A stretch of 6,821 bases of DNA from Bacillota bacterium (GTDB taxonomy: Bacteria; Bacillota; Clostridia; Peptostreptococcales; Thermotaleaceae). Where the stretch lies: positions 1-6,821 of the forward strand of contig JAMNXX010000292.1 of assembly GCA_023623095.1 (NCBI GenBank). Direction: 5' to 3'. The notes beneath the pieces were generated by a model. It made no database searches. It was not told the origin of the DNA and worked only from the letters and a program-made list of their open reading frames with translations. A program made the translations under genes and the position numbers. Shown here one piece after another: positions 1 through 6,524 of this stretch. Position 1 is the stretch's first letter, and every line of letters begins with the position of its first letter.

Positions 1-1435
1 AGATTGGGACCCCAGCGTGGAATTTTCCAATGGAATTATCGTATTAAATAACATCTATGAAACCCTTTTGCGTTATGATGCGGTCAATGACAAGATCATA
101 CCGGAATTGGCTGAAGACTATGAGAAAAGTGAAGATGGGTTGACCTGGACTTTTAAGATCAGAGAAGGGGTCAAGTTTCATGATGGAACGGATTTGAATG
201 CGGAAGCAGTCAAATTTTCTATCGAAAGAACAATGCAGATGAAAAAAGGAGCATCATTTATTTGGAATTGCGTCGAATCAATTAATGTTGTGGATCCATA
301 TACGGTAGAATTTAAACTGAAATATCCGGCGCCATTAGATTTGATCGCAAGCTGCGGTTATGCTGCTTTCATCATGTCTCCTACAGCGGTTCAATCGAAC
401 CCGGACGATTGGTTTTCTCAAGGAAATGAAGCAGGAACCGGACCTTATATGCTACAAAGCTATACGCGAGGAGACGAGGTCATATTGACAAAATTTGATG
501 ACTACTGGAGAGGTTGGGACGACAATCAATTTGAGAAGGTCGTTATTAAAAAGGTTTCGGAAACATCTTCAAGAAGACAAATGATTGAAAAAGGCGAGGC
601 AGATGTAACCATAGAGCTTCCTTATGAAGATATCGAATCCCTTAGAGAGAATCCAAATGTAACGATTTTAGAAGAACCTTCTTATACAAATCTTATTGGA
701 TTCTTTAACACGGAGAAAGAACCATTAAACAACAAATTAGTGAGACAAGCATTGTCCTATGCTTTCCCGTATGAAGATGTTGTTAAGTATGCGATGGGTA
801 GCTACGCGACTCAAGGAAGAGGACCGATACCACAAGGGCACTGGGGTCATGGAGAAGGCTTGTTCCAATATACCCATGATATAGAAAAGGCAAAAGAATT
901 ATTGGCTGAAGCTGGTTATCCAGATGGTGGATTTAAGCTGTTGCTTACCTATATGTCTGGAGATGAATCAGAAAAGAAAGCAGCAGAGCTTTATAAATCA
1001 GAATTGGCGAAGTTAAATATTGAGCTTGAAGTCAGAGGGATGCCTTGGGATAGCCAGTGGGAGATGGCAAAGAGCAAAAACCCAGAAGACAGACAGGATA
1101 TATTGATTATGTACTGGTGGCCGGATTATCCAAGTCCTTACAGCTGGCTATATAATTTATACCACAGTGAAGAAGAGATTTTATTCAATCTATCCTATTG
1201 GAAAAACGAAGAATTTGACAATCTCATTGATTCTGCCGATCAAATGAGTGGGGTAGACCGGGATAAGGCAGAAGAACAATACATCAAAGCACAGGAAATA
1301 CTCATAGAAGAAGCACCATCTTTTTATCCTTATGACAAACAATGTGTGTGGGTGATGAATGAATCCTTCAAAGGACATGTAGGAAATCCTGTTTATCCAA
1401 ATGTCGTCTTCTTCTACAATACCTATAGAGAATAA
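1..1435 (+). CDS. Family 5 extracellular solute-binding protein of an ABC importer (5'-truncated by the window)
   Basis: Receptor of a peptide/nickel/opine-type ABC importer (SBP_bac_5 family), expected to be a lipoprotein on the outer face of the membrane. The reading frame is open from base 2 (residues DWDPS before the GTG at 17), so that GTG is internal. About 50-70 residues, including the signal peptide and lipobox, lie outside the window, and 477 residues are visible. Family hallmarks are NIYETLLRYD (near base 50), the stretch ending in WTFKIREGVKFHDG, GTGPYMLQSY and the YWRGW element, then VRQALSYAFPYEDVV. The stretch WWPDYPSPYSWL keeps an Asp (codon 1124-1126). By eye it matches the DppA/OppA Asp that binds a peptide's terminal ammonium, but this Asp is widespread in the family and does not fix the substrate. 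The gene ends with TAA, followed at once by a hairpin. The permease genes lie downstream. Confidence 0.93.
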   Translation, partial: DWDPSVEFSNGIIVLNNIYETLLRYDAVNDKIIPELAEDYEKSEDGLTWTFKIREGVKFHDGTDLNAEAVKFSIERTMQMKKGASFIWNCVESINVVDPYTVEFKLKYPAPLDLIASCGYAAFIMSPTAVQSNPDDWFSQGNEAGTGPYMLQSYTRGDEVILTKFDDYWRGWDDNQFEKVVIKKVSETSSRRQMIEKGEADVTIELPYEDIESLRENPNVTILEEPSYTNLIGFFNTEKEPLNNKLVRQALSYAFPYEDVVKYAMGSYATQGRGPIPQGHWGHGEGLFQYTHDIEKAKELLAEAGYPDGGFKLLLTYMSGDESEKKAAELYKSELAKLNIELEVRGMPWDSQWEMAKSKNPEDRQDILIMYWWPDYPSPYSWLYNLYHSEEEILFNLSYWKNEEFDNLIDSADQMSGVDRDKAEEQYIKAQEILIEEAPSFYPYDKQCVWVMNESFKGHVGNPVYPNVVFFYNTYRE

Positions 1436-1439
1436 GGAT

Positions 1440-1473
1440 AATAAGGGGCTAATCGATTAGCCCCTTATTCTTT
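1440..1473 (+). terminator. Intrinsic terminator/attenuator between receptor and permease genes
   Basis: Bases 1440-1469 form a perfect 30-base palindrome centred on ATCGAT, with arms containing AAGGGGCTAAT and ATTAGCCCCTT. A T-rich run (TTATTCTTT, 1465-1473) overlaps and follows the 3' arm. It starts 4 bases after the receptor stop codon and 25 bases before the preferred permease start. No convincing promoter lies between the hairpin and the permease, so the permease and ATPase genes are probably reached by read-through. Such hairpins often keep binding protein in excess over membrane subunits, by partial termination or by protecting the upstream mRNA from 3' decay. The role here is inferred. 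Confidence 0.8.
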
Positions 1474-1481
1474 AATAAGAT

Positions 1482-1488
1482 AAAGGGG
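1482..1488 (+). promoter_or_regulatory. Ribosome-binding site that favours a TTG start for the first permease
   Basis: AAAGGGG directly abuts the ATG at 1489, leaving no spacer, so that ATG is a poor start. The same site is 9 bases upstream of the in-frame TTG at 1498, a normal spacing. The TTG start gives the usual family N-terminus MRSYILKRLLLG. The six bases AAGGGG (1483-1488) repeat the left arm of the upstream hairpin (1443-1448) and can pair with its right arm. Confidence 0.65.
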
Positions 1489-1497
1489 ATGGTCGCA

Positions 1498-2508
1498 TTG
1501 AGGTCATATATTTTAAAAAGATTATTGCTAGGAATACTCGTATTATTCGGAGTGATTACGATTACATTTGTTATTACTCGAATCATACCATCAGACCCTG
1601 CAGCAAAATGGGCGGGGCCGCGAGCGACACCAGAACAGATTGAAGCTGCAAGAATAGAATTGGGTTTAGATGAACCCCTATATGTTCAATATGGAAAATA
1701 TATACATGATCTGGTCAAAGGGGATTTTGGTCATTCTTTGCGCAGTAGACAACCGGTGTCTGCCGAATTAAAAGCGCATATTCCTGCTACAATTGAGTTG
1801 GTTCTTTTGTCCACTGTTATTGCAATTCTACTTGGAATTCCTTTGGGAATTTATTCTGCAAAAAGAAAGGATCAATGGCTGGATCATTTCAGCAGGTTTT
1901 TTTCGATTGGAGCCGTATCATTGCCTACATTTTGGGTTGCGCTATTTTTGCAGATGATATTTTATAACATTTTAGGCATTTTACCATTGGGAGGACGTGT
2001 TAGCACAGAAGTAGCACTACTATATACGCTTCCCAATATAACCGGAATGTTAATTTTTGATAGCTTAATCACCGGGAATTTTGTAGTTTTTTGGGATGCA
2101 TTGTTGCACATTATTTTGCCATGTATTACGATTGCATTATATCCGATAGGGCTGGTTGCTCGGATGACCCGTTCTGCTCTGTTGGAGATTTTAAATGAAG
2201 AATATATTACTGCCGCAAGATCCTATGGATTGTCTGAGCGGATTGTCTTATGGATTTATGCATTGAAAAATTCCCTAGGGCCTACCGCCACGGTGGTCAC
2301 ATTATCGATAGGATATACATTGGTTAATACTTTTTTAGTAGAATCGATCTTTAGCTGGCCGGGAATCGGAAGATATATTGCTGATTCTGTTGTGAGCTTA
2401 GATTATCCGGCTATTATGGGAGTTACTATTTTTTCGGCATGCAGCTATGTCCTATTAAACTTGATTGCAGATATCATCATTGCATTGGATCCAAGAATAC
2501 GTATATAA
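1498..2508 (+). CDS. ABC transporter permease, DppB/OppB type
   Basis: One of two integral membrane subunits of the importer. It forms half of the translocation path and docks an ATPase domain through its EAA loop. With the TTG start the protein has 336 residues, normal for the family; the ATG at 1489 would add three residues but has no spacer from the ribosome-binding site. The sequence shows the family N-terminus YILKRLLLGILVLFGV (first membrane segment, about 5-27), the periplasmic element GDFGHSLRSRQPV (about 75-87), and membrane segments near 99-119, 137-158, 201-222, 260-283 and 305-330. The EAA cytoplasmic loop begins EYITAARSYGLSER near residue 235. The C-terminus ALDPRIRI is typical. 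The next gene starts 13 bases after the stop, so the two are almost certainly co-transcribed. The substrate is not deducible from this subunit. Confidence 0.93.
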   Translation: MRSYILKRLLLGILVLFGVITITFVITRIIPSDPAAKWAGPRATPEQIEAARIELGLDEPLYVQYGKYIHDLVKGDFGHSLRSRQPVSAELKAHIPATIELVLLSTVIAILLGIPLGIYSAKRKDQWLDHFSRFFSIGAVSLPTFWVALFLQMIFYNILGILPLGGRVSTEVALLYTLPNITGMLIFDSLITGNFVVFWDALLHIILPCITIALYPIGLVARMTRSALLEILNEEYITAARSYGLSERIVLWIYALKNSLGPTATVVTLSIGYTLVNTFLVESIFSWPGIGRYIADSVVSLDYPAIMGVTIFSACSYVLLNLIADIIIALDPRIRI

Positions 2509-2521
2509 GAGAGGTGCTGTC

Positions 2522-3415
2522 ATGTATAGGAATTTTTTATCATCAAAAGCGCTGCAACCGCGGATCAAAGAATTGAAATTTTCATTTTATCTCTTAAAAA
2601 GGAATCAGCTAACGAAGATTTCATTATTCATTGTATTGGGGCTTATTATTCTTGCTATCATATCTCCTTATGTGATCCCATATCCTGAACATGCACAAAT
2701 GGGGACAAACCCGCAAGATAAATTATTGCCTCCTTCCAGCCAGTACTTTTTTGGCACAGATGAATTGGGGAGGGATATTTTTAGCAGGGTATTATACGGA
2801 ACCAGAATCTCTTTGAACACAGCTTTATTAGCCGTAGGGCTTGCTTTGTTGATTGGGATTCCGTTAGGAGCGATTGCCGGCTCAATAGGAGGATATATCG
2901 ATGAGATCATCATGCGGATTACGGATATCTTTTTAAGTTTTCCGCCGTTATTGCTGGCGATTGCCATATCATCGATATTAGGTCCCAGTCTTCAAAATGC
3001 TATGCTAGCGATTGCGATTTCGTGGTGGCCTTGGTATACCCGTTTGATAAGGGGACAGGCTATTTCATTGAAAGAAAGACAATTTGTAAAAGCTGCAGAA
3101 GCGATCGGCACATCTCCTATAAAAATTATATTCAGCCATATTGTGCCGAACTGTATTTCACCCGTTATTGTCCAAGCTTCCATGGATATGGGCGGCGTGA
3201 TCTTAACGATTGCTTCTTTAAGCTTTTTGGGTCTGGGCGCGCAGCCTCCTACTCCGGAATGGGGATTGATGATCAATACGAGCAGGAACTATTTTTTAAA
3301 TGCATGGTGGTATAGCATATTCCCTGGAATTGCTATCTTTATTACAGTGTTGGCTTTCAACTTGCTAGGAGATGGACTAAGAGAGATACTCGATCCCAAG
3401 ACGAGGAAAAATTAG
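2522..3415 (+). CDS. ABC transporter permease, DppC/OppC type
   Basis: Second membrane subunit, the heterodimer partner of the preceding permease. ATG 2522 is preceded by AGAGAGGTG (2508-2516) at good spacing and gives 297 residues, as usual for DppC. A longer in-frame reading from TTG 2465 would overlap the first permease and has no family support. An OppC-type N-terminal region contains the first membrane segment (about 33-53). It is followed by the hallmark FGTDELGRDIFSRVLYGTR (77-95), further membrane segments, the EAA loop beginning QFVKAAEAIGTSPIK near residue 187, and the C-terminal hallmark GLGAQPPTPEWGLMI. The end, GDGLREILDPK, is also typical. The TAG stop overlaps the AGGAGGT ribosome-binding site of the ATPase gene, which suggests translational coupling. 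Confidence 0.95.
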   Translation: MYRNFLSSKALQPRIKELKFSFYLLKRNQLTKISLFIVLGLIILAIISPYVIPYPEHAQMGTNPQDKLLPPSSQYFFGTDELGRDIFSRVLYGTRISLNTALLAVGLALLIGIPLGAIAGSIGGYIDEIIMRITDIFLSFPPLLLAIAISSILGPSLQNAMLAIAISWWPWYTRLIRGQAISLKERQFVKAAEAIGTSPIKIIFSHIVPNCISPVIVQASMDMGGVILTIASLSFLGLGAQPPTPEWGLMINTSRNYFLNAWWYSIFPGIAIFITVLAFNLLGDGLREILDPKTRKN

Positions 3416-3429
3416 GAGGTAGGATCGAT

Positions 3430-5241
3430 ATGCAGAGTTATTTTGAAATAAAAAACTTAAAAATTAACTATAATACCTTTGAAGGCAAAAAAAATATTTT
3501 AGATATTGAACACCTTAAAATCGAAAAAGGAAAGACATACGGACTGGTGGGAGAAAGCGGAGCAGGGAAAACAGTGCTGGCGTTAACGATATTGGGCTTG
3601 CTTGCAACTCCTCCGGGAGAAATAGAAAGCGGACAAATTTATTTTGATGGCGAAGAGTTGCTGTCCAAAAAAGAAGAGGAAATGCGGCATATCCGGGGCA
3701 AAAAAATTGCGATGATTTTTCAAGATCCGATGTCTAGCTTAAATCCGGTTTTTACGGTAGGATATCAAATGCGTCAGATCATCATGAAAAATCAAAATGT
3801 AAAAGAAAAAGAGGCGGATAAAATCGCGCTGAAGATGATCGAAACGGTTAAATTGCCGGATGCGGAAAATATTATGACAAAATATCCTCATCAACTCAGT
3901 GGGGGGCAGAGACAGCGGATCATTATCGCGATGGCACTCTCATGCGGTGCGGAAATGCTCATTGCAGATGAACCCACCAGAAATCTGGATGTGACGATTC
4001 AGGCCGGCATTTTAAAACTTCTCAAAGAACTGCAAGAAAAGCTAAAAGTGACGGTACTATTTATTGCAAACAATCTGGGATTGGTATCCGCTATATGTGA
4101 TGAAATAGGAATTTTATACAAGGGAAAAATTATCGAAAGCGGGAAAGTAAAGGAAATATTAAATCATCCAAAGCAGCCTTATACTTGTACCCTCATTGAC
4201 GCAGCTGTTCAGAATGAATCGATTCAGCAAAACAAAAAAGAGACGCGAGGGAAAGTCATTTTGGAAGTACAGGATTTGAAAAAGCATTTTCCTGTTAATA
4301 AAGGTTTTTTCTCGAAACCGGCTGCATGGGTGAAAGCTGTAGACGGAGTTGATCTAAAGCTTTATGAAGGAGAAGTTTTGGGAATCGTTGGAGAGTCAGG
4401 CTGTGGAAAATCTACATTGGTAAGTACGATTTTAAATTTGCAGCAGCCTACATCCGGAAAGGTAATTTTTGATGGAAAAGATATGTATGCTTTGGATAAA
4501 CGGGATTTAAGAAGGACTCGAAAAAATATTCAAATCGTTTTCCAAGATCCTTTTTGGTCATTAAATCCCAGGATGTTGGTAAAAGATATTATAGGAGAGC
4601 CGATTAAAGTTCATGAGAAGAACGGGACGGAAGAATTGATCGAACGGACTGAATCGCTTCTTGAGATGGTTGGATTGCCGAAAGAAGGAGTCTTTAAATA
4701 TCCTCATGAATTTAGCGGAGGGCAAAGGCAACGGATTGCTATTGCCAGAGCGCTTGCTGTAAATCCGAAGCTAGTTGTACTGGATGAGCCGACTTCTTCG
4801 ATTGACATACTTTCTCAAACTCAAATATTAGAACTATTAGAGGAATTAAAAGAGAAGTTGAAATTAACTTATATTTTAATATCCCATGATTTAAGCGTAG
4901 TCAATTCGATGTCTGATAAAATTGCAGTGATGTATTTAGGGAAGGTGGTGGAATATGGATATTCCAAGGATGTATTCCATCAACCGCGCCATCCTTATAC
5001 AAAAGCATTATTTAATGCGATTCCGGATTTGCATATGGAAGGAGTAGAAGGATTGGTTTCGTTAGAAGGAAATGTGCCGAGTGCCATTAACCCACCTTCC
5101 GGCTGTAGATTTCATACGAGATGCCCTTTGGCACAAGAGATCTGTAGCGTGAAAGAGCCTGAAATGGTGAACTTGGGAAATCAGCACAGCGTGAGCTGTC
5201 ATTTCTCAGAGATGAACGGGCCTGAGGCAAAATCAAGCTAA
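3430..5241 (+). CDS. Fused double ABC ATPase (DppD-DppF type) of a peptide-class importer
   Basis: Cytoplasmic motor of the importer: one 603-residue chain replaces the two ATPases that are separate in most Dpp/Opp systems. Start ATG 3430 has AGGAGGT (3414-3420) 9 bases upstream. Domain 1 (about 1-260) has Walker A GESGAGKT (41-48), Q-loop FQDPMSSLNP (97-106), signature LSGGQRQR (156-163) and Walker B LIADEP with catalytic Glu181. Its H-loop reads FIANNLGLV, with Asn214 where the switch His is expected. A linker of about 15-20 residues leads to domain 2, with Walker A GESGCGKS (321-328), FQDPFWSLNP (371-380), FSGGQRQR (428-435), VVLDEP with Glu453 and a normal LISHDLSVV (His486). The C-terminus is an oligopeptide-transporter tail with Cys559, Cys565, Cys572 and Cys590, a pattern reported to hold a [4Fe-4S] cluster in DppD structures. 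Domain 1 lacks this tail. Assignment to the peptide/nickel class is firm; the transported solute is unknown. Confidence 0.96.
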   Translation: MQSYFEIKNLKINYNTFEGKKNILDIEHLKIEKGKTYGLVGESGAGKTVLALTILGLLATPPGEIESGQIYFDGEELLSKKEEEMRHIRGKKIAMIFQDPMSSLNPVFTVGYQMRQIIMKNQNVKEKEADKIALKMIETVKLPDAENIMTKYPHQLSGGQRQRIIIAMALSCGAEMLIADEPTRNLDVTIQAGILKLLKELQEKLKVTVLFIANNLGLVSAICDEIGILYKGKIIESGKVKEILNHPKQPYTCTLIDAAVQNESIQQNKKETRGKVILEVQDLKKHFPVNKGFFSKPAAWVKAVDGVDLKLYEGEVLGIVGESGCGKSTLVSTILNLQQPTSGKVIFDGKDMYALDKRDLRRTRKNIQIVFQDPFWSLNPRMLVKDIIGEPIKVHEKNGTEELIERTESLLEMVGLPKEGVFKYPHEFSGGQRQRIAIARALAVNPKLVVLDEPTSSIDILSQTQILELLEELKEKLKLTYILISHDLSVVNSMSDKIAVMYLGKVVEYGYSKDVFHQPRHPYTKALFNAIPDLHMEGVEGLVSLEGNVPSAINPPSGCRFHTRCPLAQEICSVKEPEMVNLGNQHSVSCHFSEMNGPEAKSS

Positions 5242-5293
5242 ATGAGCTGATTATACAGATTAAAATGTCTATTTGATGTTCATTCTTCTTATG

Positions 5294-5328
5294 ACCCGAC
5301 CCGATTTGCTTTGCAAATCGGATCGGGT
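5294..5328 (+). other. Strong imperfect inverted repeat (hairpin) between importer and enzyme genes
   Basis: Two 16-base arms (5294-5309 and 5313-5328) flank a TTT loop. They pair perfectly except for one C/A mismatch (5300 against 5322). The element is GC-richer than its surroundings. Neither flank offers a T tract in either direction, so it is not a textbook rho-independent terminator. It could be a transcript-processing or stabilising hairpin, a weak terminator, a protein-binding operator or a copy of a dispersed palindromic repeat. It divides the five importer genes from the two enzyme genes. Confidence 0.7.
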
Positions 5329-5359
5329 AAAAGTTCATATATAAATTTATACATAAAAT

Positions 5360-5367
5360 AGAAGGAG
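5360..5367 (+). promoter_or_regulatory. Ribosome-binding site that fixes the start of the NicX/M29-like gene
   Basis: AGAAGGAG lies 8 bases upstream of ATG 5376. The alternative GTG at 5367 begins inside this site and so is not a plausible start. The AT-rich bases 5329-5359 could hold a promoter, but no convincing pair of -35 and -10 boxes was found. Confidence 0.7.
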
Positions 5368-5375
5368 TGGTCGAA

Positions 5376-6422
5376 ATGCCCAAATTATATGAATATGATC
5401 TTGGAAAAGCATCGGATATATTGGTTCGGGAAATTTTCCAGCTAAAGGAAGGAGAGACCCTTATTATTACGGCAGATACGGAATCTGACGAAAGTGTGGT
5501 CAATGCTACGGCCAGGAGCGCATTTGCTGTTGGAGCGAAGCCGATGGTCATATGGCTGCCTGCACCCCATGGCGTAGGGAAAGCGGCTGATCCGATGCTT
5601 CCGATCGAAGCGCTGAGCGCAGCACTATGTGAAGCAGACGCTTGGGTGGAATTTAATAATCAATGGCTTTTATATTCTACACCCTTTGAAATTGCTACAG
5701 AAAAGAATAAAAAACTGAGATATTTATGCTTGGTAGGGATGGATGCCGATCTAATGATGCGCGTCATTGGGCGAGTCAACAAAACATTATTGTCCAAATT
5801 CCTGCACAAAGTTACGGAAATGACAGGAAAAGCAAAGCGTATCCGAATGACTACGCCGGCTGGCACGGATGTATCCTTTGAGACAAATCCCAATAATGTT
5901 ATGGCATGTGATGATGGGGATGCTTCCAAGCCCGGTATTTATATGTTGGCGGGGCAAATCAATATTATCCCTGACTGGGATACCATCCAAGGGACGATCG
6001 TATTTGATGGAGCGCTAACACCTCCCTGCGGGCTTTTAAAGGAACCTGTCACTTTAACGATCGAAAATGGACGAGTGGTGGATATACAAGGTGGACTGCA
6101 GGCAAAAGAATTTGAAAAATGGCTAAAAAGCTTTGATGATCCCAATATGTTCCGCTTAGGCCATGTTTGTTATGGATTTAATCCAGGGGCGAAATTAAGC
6201 GGAAATATATTGGAAGATGAAAGAGTATGGGGATGTACGGAATGGGGCTTGGGTTATGTAAGCCACCTAGAAGCACCTCCGGAAGGAATCAAGGCAAAAT
6301 CCCATTGCGATGGCATCTGTCTGAATTCTTCTGTATGGTTAGATGAAAAACAAATATTGGCAGACGGTGTTGTGATCGATGAGGAACTAAAAAAATTGCT
6401 GGATGCGATGAATCAAAAATAA
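5376..6422 (+). CDS. NicX-like/M29-superfamily metalloenzyme (COG2309-related), probable cytoplasmic amide- or ring-processing enzyme
   Basis: A 348-residue protein without a signal peptide or membrane segment. Its fold family includes M29 aminopeptidases (AmpS/AmpT) and the mononuclear iron enzyme 2,5-dihydroxypyridine 5,6-dioxygenase (NicX). The N-terminal half has the family pattern LKEGETLIITADTESDESV (23-41), FAVGAKPMVIW (50-60) and GMDADLMMRVIGRV (121-134). The C-terminal half has LGHVCYGFNPGA (261-272), ERVWGCTEWGLG (282-293) and KSHCDGI (308-314). His263, His310 and Asp312 match by order and spacing the NicX iron ligands as I recall them (His265, His318, Asp320; protein of about 350 residues). 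The GE motif expected of dinuclear M29 peptidases appears by eye as GQ (Gln194), so a two-metal aminopeptidase is less likely, although databases may name it leucyl aminopeptidase. Placed after the importer and before a DUF917 gene, it probably acts on the imported compound. Its actual reaction is unknown. Confidence 0.85.
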   Translation: MPKLYEYDLGKASDILVREIFQLKEGETLIITADTESDESVVNATARSAFAVGAKPMVIWLPAPHGVGKAADPMLPIEALSAALCEADAWVEFNNQWLLYSTPFEIATEKNKKLRYLCLVGMDADLMMRVIGRVNKTLLSKFLHKVTEMTGKAKRIRMTTPAGTDVSFETNPNNVMACDDGDASKPGIYMLAGQINIIPDWDTIQGTIVFDGALTPPCGLLKEPVTLTIENGRVVDIQGGLQAKEFEKWLKSFDDPNMFRLGHVCYGFNPGAKLSGNILEDERVWGCTEWGLGYVSHLEAPPEGIKAKSHCDGICLNSSVWLDEKQILADGVVIDEELKKLLDAMNQK

Positions 6423-6510
6423 AAGGATGATCACTTTTAAAAGACTGTCTTGTTGCGAATAAAAGATTGCATGATATTAGGGAGAATGATTGTGGATATA
6501 TCATCGTTGA

Positions 6511-6518
6511 AGGGAGAG
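6511..6518 (+). promoter_or_regulatory. Ribosome-binding site of the DUF917 gene
   Basis: AGGGAGAG precedes ATG 6525 at a 6-7 base spacing. A similar AGGGAGA (6479-6485) stands before an in-frame GTG at 6492, which would add 11 residues. The family N-terminus supports the ATG. Confidence 0.6.
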
Positions 6519-6524
6519 TACAGT

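Noticed and set aside
17..19. GTG as the start of the solute-binding protein
   Set aside because: The frame is open to the window edge with family-like residues (DWDPS) before it, there is no ribosome-binding site, and a receptor starting here would lack its signal peptide.
2465..2521. N-terminal extension of the second permease from TTG 2465
   Set aside because: It overlaps the C-terminus of the first permease in another frame. ATG 2522 has a good ribosome-binding site and gives the normal family length.
3022..3315. Plus-strand 97-codon frame inside the second permease
   Set aside because: It is a shadow of the DppC-type permease in another frame, with no ribosome-binding site or plausible protein pattern.
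5329..5375. Promoter for the NicX-like gene
   Set aside because: Several TATAAT-like hexamers occur by AT-richness, but none has a matching -35 box at 16-18 bases, so no promoter is claimed.
5087..5551. Minus-strand reading frame of 154 codons across the ATPase end and the NicX-like start
   Set aside because: It runs antisense to two well-supported genes and has no recognisable family features. Other minus-strand frames in the window were discarded for the same reason.
6434..6443. Ten-base palindrome CTTTTAAAAG
   Set aside because: It is too short and AT-rich to be distinguished from chance, with no loop and no T tract.
6427..6462. Short leader-peptide frame (11 codons, MITFKRLSCCE) before the DUF917 gene
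   Set aside because: The only purine-rich site abuts its ATG without spacing, and no terminator or antiterminator hairpin follows it.
6450..6478. Possible promoter TTGTTG - 17 bases - GATATT before the DUF917 gene
   Set aside because: It matches only 3 of 6 and 4 of 6 consensus bases, expected often by chance in this AT-rich sequence.
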